In this document: in pieces, positions 37,225 to 47,710 of the stretch
Position numbering within the stretch: position 1 is the stretch's first letter
Layout of the letters: each line of letters opens with the position of its first letter
Assembly: GCA_025331125.1 (NCBI GenBank)
Contig: JAOALB010000078.1
Coordinates: forward strand, 1-54,110
Length of the DNA stretch: 54,110 nucleotides
From: Mycogone perniciosa
Taxonomy: Eukaryota > Ascomycota > Sordariomycetes > Hypocreales > Hypocreaceae
Reading direction: 5' to 3'
Made by a program: the position numbers and the translations under genes
Notes under the pieces: model-generated
The model's input: the letters and a program-made list of their open reading frames with translations, nothing else
What the model was told of the DNA's origin: nothing
The model's database searches: none

Positions 37225-37911
37225 TTACATCAAACACGACACGATACCGACGTCGAACGTGGAACCTATTTGAGCCCTAACTGATTGGCCCGTAGTGCCA
37301 ATAGCTTTGAGTATGGCCGAAGTACAATGCATCGTGTGTGCGAAAGTGTTATGCGCAACGGTGGCAATATCGCCTGTTATGAGTCGATGCATTCGCCGCG
37401 CGAGGAAGGCACAATGTGCAAGATGATTTTCTGTGGTCGTATAGACATCCTTTCCCACGAGTTCGGAAAATTCTTCCTTTGAAGCCACCTGATGCTCTGC
37501 CTTGTCGTCGTGATAGAATGCCCAAGCCCCGAGTTGGCGGTCAGAATCAAGCACCCATGCGCGTTACTCAGCATCAGTATACGGGTCGGAACAGTACTCC
37601 GGCATCCAATTGTTGGTAAGGAGATCGAATACGCAGCTAAGCGCGCGAGCCTCTGTAGAGGAGTTGTCACAATGAAGCTCAGATGTTGATGATGAGTCGA
37701 GTTTTGTTGAGTGGGGTTGAATGTTTGAATGGGCGACATACCCCAAGATTGCACAGGTTATGCCGCCGAGAATACCGAGGAAAATGAATGCGCATTTACG
37801 AGTCCATTCATGACCTCATCTGCTGGGTGTTTTGTCGTCTCCAATGGTCGAGGATGTCAAAATACTGTCTTCGCTTTGACTAAGCCTTGAGTATGGCTTT
37901 GAAGGTTTCAT
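37225..37911 (-). pseudogene. Second UstYa-like (DUF3328) gene, two in-frame stops
   Basis: One frame runs unbroken in phase for 228 codons from ATG at 37911 to the stop at 37225, except for TGA at codon 32 (37816-37818) and TAA at codon 116 (37564-37566). The order is that of a small UstYa-like protein: a Ser-rich N-terminal tail, a membrane span (codons 40-60), a Trp- and Cys-containing lumenal part, then HLAHC (163-167) and HTMHC (192-196), both of the HxxHC type. TAA fits CAA changed at CpA; TGA fits CGA changed at CpG, or TGG. No intron is required. Because coding similarity continues past both stops, this is most likely a recently inactivated gene. Partial activity by readthrough seems unlikely. 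Confidence 0.75.
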
Positions 37912-38438
37912 CGTGCTCTGTGATCATGCAAGTCAATGAGGATTTTTTTCGAGATCTGTGTTAGCCCAATGCCTGATCAAAACCGGGACGAGCTTAATAC
38001 GGGTTGTAAATTTTTCTTTGTAGAAGCCTTTCACCCCTGACTTGGTGTTTGCATTCCGGGAGCTGTACGATACAGCTAAAATTGGGACAATTTGCGCTGT
38101 TCTCAGCATGCATGCATTAACGGTGGACCACATCGATGTCTCGCATCTATAAACCTGTTGCATGATTACTTGAGTGGGCCAGCAATGAGTCTAGCAGTGA
38201 ACTTGAATGGGTCAGCACAAGTCTGACCACAAATATGCACCATCAATTAGCTTGCCAAGCAAACACAAGGGAAGACGGAATTGATTGAGCTGCCCTGGCT
38301 ACGGGACGAGCATCGTCACTAATTGTGTGGCAAATGAGACGCCTAATTTAAAACGGTGTACCTACAATGTTGGAATTGGTGTTGAGCAAAAGAACCACTT
38401 CTATTGCCAGTGCCAGGCAAACCAAAGCTGCCAGCAAC
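37912..38438. promoter_or_regulatory. Divergent intergenic region between the broken UstYa and oxygenase genes
   Basis: The second UstYa gene and the oxygenase gene start in opposite directions from this 527-bp stretch, which should hold both promoters. A 76-codon minus-strand frame (37933-38163) has no recognisable features and I treat it as chance. I could not identify a binding site with confidence. Confidence 0.35.
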
Positions 38439-40279
38439 ATGAAAGTGATTCAAAGAAGAGAGCATATCTCTCTCAGTCAGAACTTGGGCATATTTCCCAG
38501 CCACTCCAACGATGTTGTCCCCGTCGGCCTCTCTATAACAAGCACAGCTGAAGAGCGAGCCGACTTGATTGCATCTATCGTCTCAAAGTCTTCTGCCCCA
38601 TGCATCAGTCTCCAAGCAAACGATTTTCATGTTGGTCCAAACGCCACGTCTAAGGAAACCTTCCGAAAGACCCTGCTAGGAGAACTTCGAAAAGGCTGGG
38701 CAAATGCGGCGACGGAAGCTCGCTTCGTCAGACTCGTCGAAGTGCTATGGGCGATGGATGCGCCGTTTTTGCCGGATTGGTTTATTTTGCCTCTTTTCAA
38801 CAGCTCATCGACGATTTCTCGAGCATCATGAGCGGTTCGGGAAGCCATGCGTTGCTCCATTCCTTTTCCCACCTGGTTGAGCACCCCGGCTTCCTCAACA
38901 ATCCAATTTATAACGACGCGATCATCCACCCTCTTCTTATCGCCTTGCTGTCCTACGCAATGGGCGGCCCTGTAAGGATGACAGATGCTCGGGGCAAAGA
39001 CACTCAACCGATTTCAGTAAATGCACAGCACAACATGCTCCATGTCGACAACACCCCTTTTCGAGAAGAACACAAAATCTTGCTTGGCTGGGAAAAGGGG
39101 CAAGTCAAAGGTTCCACTGGTCAAAACTTTACGTTCTTGCCAGGGACACACAAGGGAAACCGTTTTGTTCGGGTGGATGAGCACTCTCAACCCTGGTCCA
39201 CGGAGAATGATAGCCTCTTCATTACTGACGAGAGCATTGAATCCGTGTTCGAATTTTAAAGTGACGTCAGCGGATGCAGCCCTGTAGTGGTTGAAGTAGA
39301 ATACCCTGAGCAACCCATCACCGGGGTTTTCAACGCAAGCTCTTTGGTTCATCACCGCTACCGCAACAGCAGTGGAAGCAGTCGGAGCTGCGTCATCACC
39401 GTGTTCCATCTTGCGTCGGATCACCCAGGAGCACTCATAGACCCGAGAACCAGTGGAAAACCTGAATCGGTGGCAGACATCCTCTTGGGCCATCAAGACG
39501 GGGACCAAGTTGAGGCTTTCTGCTCCTTGATTGGTACCAAGGCTTCTGCTATCGAATCGAAGATCTCGCATATTCTCGAGGAGAGCCATCAGTCTACCCT
39601 GGTCGACACGGCGAGACTGACGCTTTCCGGTGAGAAGCTTGATCGCTGGCGGTAGATAGCCATCAATGCTCCACTATCACCGTATCTCCTCATGGCCGTC
39701 CATGTAGATGATGAGATCCAAGAGACCGTGCTTGTCGTAGGCCATTGCACCAGCGAGCTTCTCCACCAGAGGATCCCGGGAGATGAAATCGTCTGCGAAA
39801 GAAATGTAGTTGCCTCCCTCAAATTTGAGCTGCGAAAGCCAGCCCGGAAGAGCGTTTGTACAATGCCTAAGCAAAGAATTGCACAGGTCGTGGCTTCGTG
39901 GTTACCGGCTGTGGAACCATACAAATTCACCACTGCCGATGTACAGAAGCCAGCAATTTTGCAACAGAAAGCTTACAAAGTTGCCCGCCTGATCCGAGAA
40001 GCCTTCCCGGCGATCGACTTTACTGTAGAAAGCAGTTACAGAGAAGAACAACAATTGTCTTCGGCACACCAACTTATTGTTGATCTGGGGGAATCTGTCA
40101 CTCGATGCGAGAAGGTGGAGACATACATCACAACCAATCTTTTTCTTTTCCTAATCATTAATCAAATTATTCCTTTCCTTGACTGGGCTTTGGGGCAGAG
40201 AATTGCCGCAACTTCAGCGGTTTTCTTGAGGGCTTACATAGCCTGCGTGCTAGTGGAAGAGAAAAGCCAGGGTATCTAA
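38439..40279 (+). pseudogene. Fe(II)/2-oxoglutarate oxygenase-like gene, multiply disrupted
   Basis: Coding sequence starts at ATG 38439 (an in-frame Met lies at 38367) and changes frame once near 38794-38797, where a T run looks one base short (ILPLF before, QQLIDDFSS after). From there a single frame continues to 40279. It is broken by TAA (39257-39259) and TAG (39653-39655), each explicable as C-to-T at CpA, and by a 162-bp inversion (39683-39844). An HVD motif (39041-39049) and a later HH..R segment (LVHHRYR, about 39343-39363), roughly 100 residues apart, resemble the iron-binding HxD..H triad and the 2-oxoglutarate-binding Arg of PhyH-like dioxygenases. The substrate is unknown. The C-terminal third has no recognised domain. 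It is probably non-functional. Confidence 0.65.
39683..39844 (-). other. 162-bp internal inversion in the oxygenase gene
   Basis: The plus strand here is a poor frame, but the minus strand reads as clean coding sequence (for example GGNYISFADDFISRD and AMAYDKHGLLDL). If the segment is turned around, its 54 codons join in frame with the upstream codons ending at 39682 and the downstream codons starting at 39845. The breakpoints carry CCG (39680-39682) and CGG (39845-39847), a 3-bp inverted microhomology. This supports inversion of an originally continuous exon. Confidence 0.75.
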
Positions 40280-41199
40280 TTATGTATGGTTGGTGTTTGA
40301 AACAAATACAAGAACCTGTAGGAAGTAGGGCGCTTGTGTGCATTCGACTTACATATTGACTTGAACACGATGGTCAGTCACCTCATTATAATTACCGTCG
40401 ATAAGAACGCTGACAGATCATATCTACCTAATCGCAGGTCGATTTCTGGTTCTGCTGCCCGTTTTGGTCTCGGCACCGATTTGCCACAAACCCGTTATTT
40501 TCGTGTGAAGCGTGGTAACTAATTTTGACGATGGTGCCGACCCCTGAAATTAGTAGAAAACTCATGACATCCAAGTCGTCACTGTGACCCTGACGTACCG
40601 CATTTTGGTTTTCTGTATTTGGTGCTAACATTTGTAGTGCGAAGTTAAGGGGTCAGCGTCAAATAGCTAATTAATCTGGATCCTACCTAGCTGTACATCA
40701 TTGATTGGCTGATAACAATGTGATCTACATAGCATGGCTTTGAGAATAGACAGCGACACAATACCTAGAGCATCCCGAATTTCTCTGGCCTGTTACCTTC
40801 CACACAAAAAAGCTGATTCGAATTCTTGAAATATCAACAGAAGTGTCCTTCATGGTCTCCTTGGGAGTGGGATCGAACCATTTCCACGTCTTATTGCCTC
40901 CCAGTGGACCCTGTAATGTCGTCCCGTGCTGCTTTTGGATTTGGGTTGTCAGCATATTACATGTAAGCATGAATTGTCGGGTACATTTCTATCTGCAAGC
41001 GGAGAAGGTAAGCAGATGGCTTCTACATCGGCGAGCTGCACGGTATCCCCGTCATGAAAATACAAGCAACGTCAAGACCATCTCGGCATGCGGAAATGAT
41101 CTATGAGCACCTTGCCATCTCGACCTTCAGACACTCTAGAGTAAATTAGCTCACTTTTTCACTGTCTCGCTTTTTGTTAGCCCTTCACAAAACATAATC
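40280..41199. other. Intergenic, presumed promoter of the S41 gene
   Basis: About 920 bp of balanced composition. The frames present (for example 40725-40970 on the minus strand) show no membrane span, signal peptide, repeat or known motif. I looked for a precursor-peptide gene with repeated cores between basic residues and saw none. Pyrimidine-rich sequence just upstream of 41200 is compatible with a fungal promoter. Confidence 0.5.
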
Positions 41200-42953
41200 A
41201 TGAAGTCATTCTTTCCCAGGACCAGCGCCGTTGGGCTGGCCCTGGTAACTCGTGTTGCCAGCGCTGCAGGCTGTAATGCCGACAACTGTCTCAGAGTCCT
41301 GAGGGCCACCCAGACACCGGGTCAACTTGAGACTGCCAAAACCTTTTGCGCGACCTTCACAGCAGGTGTAGTCGCTTCTACGGCAACTCCTACCTATGTG
41401 CTTGACGGCTGTAAGGCCAACCAAGTTGAAGATACCGATTTGCGTATCTCTAGTGCCTACTCCTACATAGCAACACCATCGACGACTAGCAACGTGGGAA
41501 CTCCTACGGCTGCTTGTTGCGCCGTCAGCTCCTCTTGGGTTGCTCAGATTGCGGCTACACCGAGGCCCACCGTCAACGCAAAGCTTGCGTATGATTGTAT
41601 TAACTCGACACCGTTAGACAAGACTGCCGCCCTGAAGTTCGTCGATGAGCTGAAGCCTACCTTGAGTGGCAGTCAGATCTTGCTTTCTTGAAGGACCCGC
41701 CTACCGACTACTTCTTCCCGTCTCATGATATCTTCGCCGCCCTCGACGACATCCGCGTCAGCTTGGAGGCCGACAAGTACTCCAACGAGTACGCATGGCA
41801 GGAGGACATGTTCATCAAGGTCTTTAGCCCCGCTCATGATGGCCACTCGTACGTCAACCCAGACATCTTGTCCAACGCCATGGAATGGATGAGGCCATTT
41901 TCCCTTGTCGCTATCAGCGAGGACTGCATCTCCCCGCCCGTCATTAAGGTCTATGACGATGTCATCTCATCTACAGGGAACTCGCCCGTTGTCTCACCCA
42001 TCAATGGCGTTGATGCGGCAAGTTTCATCAAGGATCAGATCTTCGCGGTCACGGGAAGTCAGGATGCTGACTCTGCTTATAACACAATGTTCTACTCGAA
42101 GGCTTTGGACGTGTCAAATAACGCTGGATTTTTCAAGCACGGCGGCCGTACACGATACATTTACCCTGGCGAAGTTACTTCCTTCACCTTCGACAATGGA
42201 ACATTCCTACAACTACCCAATGTGGCAAGACTCAAGGGTGACTGGCACGGCGTCGTTGACGGCACAACATTTTCCAACAGGTTTGCCCCTGGCGCTGGAG
42301 TCGACCACTCTACTCCTGTTTCCGCAACCAGCGCAGCACCTTCAAGAACACCCAAGTCCGCACCACTGGAACATCCGGCTGGCGTCAAAGGCTACCCTAC
42401 GCCTGTTGCTGTCAGCAGCGACTCCATCATCTCCGGCTACTTCATTGACGAGCCGGACTTCCAGGACATCGCTGTTCTGGCCCTGATGTCGTTCGGGCCT
42501 AAGAATCCTGCTGAGTTCCAGGAGGTCGTTGGAGACTTCTTCGTAGCTGCTGCTCGCGCGAGAAAGACCAAGCTTGTGGTCGACCTTCAGGTTAACTATG
42601 GCGGTTACATCTTCCGGGGCTACGATACGTAATTGATCATGCAACTCCCGTGTTTAATAGTTTCTAGTCAGATTGGAAGAGTAATACTTACATTTGCTTA
42701 CAGCTTCAAGCGGATCTTTCCGGACATCGCACAGGAGGGTACCGGTTGCTGGTGCTACTCCCCGGGTTTCAAGCCTGATGTTCGTAGGTGGGATCCTGTC
42801 CATGAAATCCCAGTAGTGGTGCTACTTCGCTTGATGCCAAGAATTGGTGGGTATCAGAGAAAGGTCACGTTATGGCCACTACTTCGTACAAGGAACCCAC
42901 TCTGCGACCAACATGCTTCCAGGGATAATGCCTACTCGTATCCATCCGGATAA
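41200..42953 (+). pseudogene. Secreted peptidase S41-like gene, frameshifted and probably truncated
   Basis: The first part (from ATG 41200) has a secretory signal (residues 1 to about 22) and a Cys-rich N-terminal region. At 41656-41658 one base appears lost: the frame continues as codons beginning WQSDLAFLKDPP in the second frame, which runs to 42628. An intron (42629-42703, GTAATT..TTACAG) restores a further exon starting FKRIFPDIAQEG. The N-domain (DYFFPSHDIFAALDDI, SPAHDGH) and the DLQVNYGGY segment match fungal S41-family proteins such as the peptidases of ustiloxin and phomopsin clusters. After about 42750 similarity is lost and the open frame ends at 42953, so the C-terminal catalytic half is missing or scrambled. 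Confidence 0.65.
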
Positions 42954-43205
42954 GATTCCCTGAAGAGAAAATGGAGAGTAATATGGATAAATCGGTCGTA
43001 ACTCTCGCCTCGGGACGACCCAGCCACACAACAATGCTATACACTTTACTCCGTAACGTGACGCGAGTGCCAGGGTCAACACAAGGACGCAAAGGGCATG
43101 CTATGTCAACAGGGAACATATCACGCTGAACAATACACAAACCTCTGCACCAAAAAAGGCATCTTTGTATGTGATCTGCAAAGCCTCCACGAGAAAAAAA
43201 GACCC
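42954..43205. other. Intergenic between S41 and bZIP-like relics
   Basis: Balanced composition. Minus-strand frames here (42865-43140) overlap the S41 tail and show no recognisable domain. It may include the lost 3' part of the bZIP-like gene. Confidence 0.4.
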
Positions 43206-43826
43206 TTACAGTGACCTCTTACCCAACATCTGTCCTGAATGCGCATTCTTCGAGGTGTCCCAAGTCGAATGCGTGCTGCTGGGAGATTTAACATCTTCGG
43301 TCGAAGTGAAAATGTGGCCATTACCCAGGAAGGTCATGGGGCTCATGCCAAAGAGAACAGCAGGATCGGCCTGGTGGTCGGGGGAATTACTGCACTCCCC
43401 CCCATTCGCAGGAAGGGTTACCTCGTTCGGGGGTGACAAGGAAGTTAGAGGTCTTAGCCAAGGCTTCATGATGGAAGCTCCAGAAATGTCAAGAAAGAGG
43501 TCTTCGGGAGTGTCGCCTGCGAACAAGGAGCTGAAGTCCATGCCACCACTGAAGTTCTGTAATTCTGGTTGCATGGCGGCTGGCAGCGCGGCTGATAAAT
43601 CGCAGCCACTTGATGGAATCGCGGGAAGTTCATTGCCTTCTGCGTCTTCTGCATTTCTCTCCCTCTAGTGCGGGTTTGAGAAAGCTGTATCGGTTATTTT
43701 CTTCCTGCTTCCTACGCTTATTAGCCCAGTGATCTGCTTTGTCAATTCGTCATACTCACTAAAACGTCTTTGTGTGATTGGATTTTGAAGCTTCCGCTTC
43801 GCTTTTTGATCTTGTGCCTCGTCCAT
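43206..43826 (-). pseudogene. bZIP-like transcription factor relic
   Basis: From ATG 43826 the first codons give a bZIP-type basic region (QDQKAKRKLQN, then ITQRRF), but the usual N-x2-A-Q-R core is altered to N-P-I-T-Q-R. A 48-bp intron is plausible (GTGAGT at about 43766 to CGTAG at about 43719). An in-frame TAG follows at 43665-43667, compatible with CAG or TGG before mutation. The same frame then stays open to 43206 and encodes an acidic, Ser/Pro-rich segment (EDAEGNELPAIPSSG, MDFSSLFAGDTPEDLFLDI) of the sort found as activation regions. A GTAAGG at the final codon may be an intron start, so the 3' end could have been longer. In many fungal clusters such a gene is the local regulator, but this one looks inactive. 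Confidence 0.55.
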
Positions 43827-44152
43827 TTGCGTGTCAAAAGCGTAGAATAGCTCACCGTAGAGCCCAGGAAGGCTGAATGTCCCAAGGTGTTATTTTGTCA
43901 AATAAATACCCGTTGGGCCTCAATGCGGCGCAGTCCACAGCAAGCCGATCCCGCCACCGTTGGCAGTTCTATGCCACTCCATGGCATGAAGCCATTGTTT
44001 GTTTGTTTGTTTGTTTGTTTTATTATTTACGTCCACTAAGTAAACTAGTTACACAAATCCCTTATAGGCAATAGGACGTTAAAAGCCGGCAGCTTGCGCT
44101 GCTGTTCGCTGAGTTTTAATTTATAAAGGAAAAAAGGTTAATCTAGGTAGTG
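43827..44152. other. Right island edge with TTTG microsatellite
   Basis: Non-coding flank. A tetranucleotide run (TTTG)n lies at about 43995-44020. Composition switches to the AT-rich type between about 44090 and 44120. No gene is seen. Confidence 0.6.
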
Positions 44153-44723
44153 TTAATCTATTTCCGCTAAAGGAGGGCTATAAAGGTCTACTTCCTCCAC
44201 TAGTTTTTGGAAGGCTTTACTTCCTATAGGTTTAAGTAGGTAAAAGAGGGGGGTCTCTCTTAAAGGGATATCTAGGAGGAAAGGCCTAACTATTCTATAT
44301 TCCACGAAATAGCCTTATCTCTTTAATTTACTGCATTTATAGATAAACTCTTTATTATACTTAAAGCATTTATAGTATTTTTAAAAGTCCCTATATTTTA
44401 ATCTTTCTATTAAAAGCCTATAAAAGATAAAGTATAAAAGCTTAAATTTTAAGGGGGAAGCTAAAGCTTTAAACCTTTATTATTTATAGCTCTTTAAAAT
44501 TTTACTAAACTAGTTTTATTCTTTTACCTTTATAACTTTTTCTTTAATTTATTTTTTAATATATATAATTATAGCATAATTTTATAGCGCAGTAAAGAAA
44601 GCTGCGCTTTACTTAGCTAAGCAGTTAACTTATTTATTGCCTATAATATATTTATATTTTAAGATTTATAAAATAAAAGTCTTATAAAGTAAAATACTTT
44701 ATATTAATTTCTAAAAGTATATA
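44153..44723 (-). pseudogene. Unclassified transposon-like ORF tail
   Basis: On the minus strand the last roughly 60 codons (about 44330-44153) form a clean frame ending at TAA (44153-44155), with segments such as FLLDIPLRETPLFYLL and FQKLVEEVDLYSPP. Upstream (44330-44700) the same frame seems to continue but is heavily stop-laden and AT-rich. The gradient suggests a RIP-mutated repeat whose 3' end escaped. I do not recognise the family; a DNA-transposon or large repetitive ORF is possible. Confidence 0.4.
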
Positions 44724-45305
44724 TGTTAAAAAGGAGGGCTAAAAAGTAAGGATTTTAGTGTATTTAGGTAACCTTCCTATTCTGGCTAGACCCGGAATTA
44801 GGCCTGACGCTAGGACGGAGTTCCGGAGGAACTTCGGTATAAGTCAGGAAATTTCTGTTATCTTCAACAATAACAATTGAGCTAGGACCAGCTATCCCGC
44901 CTACCCTAGACTCAATACAATGGCCACAATGGCTATTGTGAAAAATCTGACTAAAATGGTTTCCTGTTTGTATGGCCGTGAGTCGATTTGGCCGATTTCC
45001 TATATAAATGAATTTTGCGGAAAATAGGAATAGGGCCATAAACCTAATTCTGCTACTATATTCCTATTATCTAATTGGAGGACTATTATAGAAAATAAAG
45101 CATTATTCTATAATCACTTCTATAATCCAGCCGCATATACACTAGATATTCTATAGCTTTTTTAGCTATTAAATTAGTTACAATTCAATTGTTTATTTAT
45201 TGTTAACCCAATTAGACTCTTAATCGTTTCCTTATTACTGTATTGTATACAGCTTTTTAAAAGCTGCATATAAATAAGGTTCAGTATAACCTTGTTATTT
45301 TAACA
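44724..45305 (+). repeat. Copia-A 5' LTR, copy 2
   Basis: A 582-bp LTR begins TGTTAAAAAGGAGGG and ends TTTTAACA, followed by GGTTATAAGCCTGGG, a copia-type half-tRNA primer site. It aligns throughout with 3209-3787 and is less mutated. A 91-codon minus-strand frame inside it (44764-45039) is a by-product of light mutation, not a gene. Confidence 0.85.
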
Positions 45306-47710
45306 GGTTATAAGCCTGGGAGAGTTTTCCTTGGGTCTCTATTAGTAGATTTTTCTAGTGGTTACAGCATTTCCCTTAATACTACTACAGCACTTATAGC
45401 GGGTTTTTTATAGTGCTTATCCTAATGCCTATCCTAGTGCTTATATAAGTATTATTTTTAGGATTATAGCTACTAGAAGTTATTTTTAGGCTTTTACTGT
45501 AAATACTATTGCAGTTATAGTAATACTGCTATTATTTTCACTATTTTTAATAATTTATATATACTATAAAGTATATTCCCTATTTTAATAGGATATAGGT
45601 CTAATAGCAGTATAAGTTAACCTATTAAAGCTCCTAGTAGCCTTATTTCCTTAATTGAGGATAATAGCTCTCCCTAGCACTAAAGGGATTTATTTATTTA
45701 GGTGCAGAATATAGAATAAGAGCTTTAGGCATAAAGGGCTTTTACTGAGACAGTTAAGGTATAGTTAGAGGGTTAGAATAATACTATAACTCAGTTATCT
45801 AACACTTTAGCTAGCCTAGCTGCTGCTATATTAGGGCTTTAATAATAAACTACTAGTTTAATATAAGTTAATCCTATAGCCTCTATTTTAATGCCGATAT
45901 AAGCTCCTACTCCTATTCCTATACCGATCCAGGTTCCATTTTTATTTATTCTTTAACCTTAAAATACTATTTCTACTTTAAATAGTAGTCTTATTAAAGA
46001 GGCATTAAAAAAGGTCTATAGCTTTCCAGAAAGCTATAAGCTAATAGGCCTTAATAACTTTAATTAGTGGAAATAGTCTTTAAGTATTATGCTAAAGGCT
46101 ATAGATTATTTTGCTTTTATAGAAAATCCTATAGTTGCTGATTCCTTATTTGATTTAGAACAGGCCCTATTACTTATACTAATTAGGGATAGTTTAACAG
46201 CTATTCCTGCTGTATTTATTGCTTGGATTTAAAGCCTAAAAGAAGCATTTTTAGCATTAAAGAGACAATATAGTTACTTTAATACTCTGCAAAGAGATTC
46301 CCTTTATAGGGAATTTCATTTATTAAATTATAGTAATTATAAAGGATCTTTAGCTGAATTTAATGCTACTTTTAACAGTTTATTAGCTAAACTAGCTATT
46401 TTAAAGGTTATTATTAATATATCAGATCAAGTAAATTAATATTTAAATTCCCTAGAAAAGACTTATCTTTAATAGGCTGAAAGAATTAAAGGAACTATTA
46501 GATTTAGTAGAGCTATTAGGCAATCTACTAAAGGTTTTAATATTCAGTTCTTTATAGCAGATATATTAAAAGAGACTAAGAATCTATCTCCTACTGTATA
46601 TAAAGTTAATAAGGCCTTGGGCCCTTTTAAGTCCTTTAATTAAAAGCCAGCTTTTATTTCCAATAAAAGGAAAGGAAATCAGAAGAATCGATCAAACCAG
46701 AAGCAAACTACAGAGGATACTGCTTTTGCTAGTATATACCATCTAGCTACTAGGGAGTATAGCTTAAAAGAGCTATTAAAAGAGTCTTTTACTAAATCTA
46801 TTAGCAGTTCAGATAGTAATCGAGATTTTCTATATACCTTAAACGCTAAAAAAGGAAAAAAGTCTTTTAATCCTTCTAAGCCTTCTAAATCTTCTAAAAA
46901 ACCTAAACCCTTTAAACTCTTTATTTAAAATAGTCTATTATATAATACTAGATCCACAGTTTATATAGTTAATTCTAGGAAATGGTTTACAGACTATAGA
47001 CTTAATAATAGGGACTTAAGTGTTATCTATATTAGCAGGGGCCCTATTACCCTTAAAGGAATAGGTACAGCCACTTTTACTATCTTTAATAAAGATAATA
47101 ACTATAAACAGATAAAATTGCTAAATACCCTTTATTGCCTATAGCTAAATATAAACCTTATAAGTAGTTTAAAGCATTATTAAGCTAAAGGATATATATA
47201 GTATAATACTCTTTTTATAAAAACTATACAGCTAATAAGGCTGTTAAATCCCTTAAAATATAGTTTTTTCCTTACAATTAAAAGATATACTACACTATAT
47301 AGCCATATAAATAGCTATAGAGCTTATAGCTTTATATAGGTTCAAATTCCTGCTATTAGCAAGGAAAAGGCTTAGGAATATATCGCTATTCTAGAAGCAA
47401 CAGCTTTGAAAAAACAACCAACTAGATCTAGTCCTAGGCTTATAAAGAAGAATAATCCTAAGGGAAAGGATCTCTCTAAACTCCCTGAAACCCTAGGCTA
47501 AGTAAAGGAAAAGGGGCTTTATATGCCCCTATTGCCTAAGGAAATAAGGGGGAATAAGCTTATAAAGGATACCCTTATAAAGGAAAGGCCCCGTATATTT
47601 AGGGAATCCTCTATTACTAAAGATCTAGAAGTTATTAAGCTATCTGAATTAAAGGGAGATACTATTAGTAATAGTAATTCTAGCTATAAGCTACTAAATC
47701 TAGCCCTTTT
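45306..47710 (+). pseudogene. Copia-A copy 2: gag and protease region, cut by Gypsy-5
   Basis: This is collinear with 3788-6480 of copy 1 but without the TRIM (empty site near 45940) and with about 100 bp that copy 1 lost. Gag lies at about 45980-46900 and a protease-like segment near 46945-47060 (VNSRKWFTDYRL). The longest frame (47523-47792) spans the junction with Gypsy-5 and is not a gene. The element stops at 47710, where the Gypsy-5 LTR begins, inside the protease-integrase linker, and the remainder is not in the window. Confidence 0.75.

Noticed and set aside
39014..39589. Long minus-strand frame of 191 codons
   Set aside because: It is the shadow of the oxygenase coding frame, which has the HVD motif and in-phase continuity.
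41905..42486. 193-codon plus-strand frame in another phase
   Set aside because: Ser/Thr-rich shadow of the S41-like frame with no domain.
43165..43668. 167-codon plus-strand frame
   Set aside because: Antisense shadow of the bZIP-like relic. The minus strand has the basic region and acidic segment.
44764..45039. 91-codon minus-strand frame
   Set aside because: It lies wholly inside the Copia-A LTR, and the aligned copy at 3209-3787 is full of stops.
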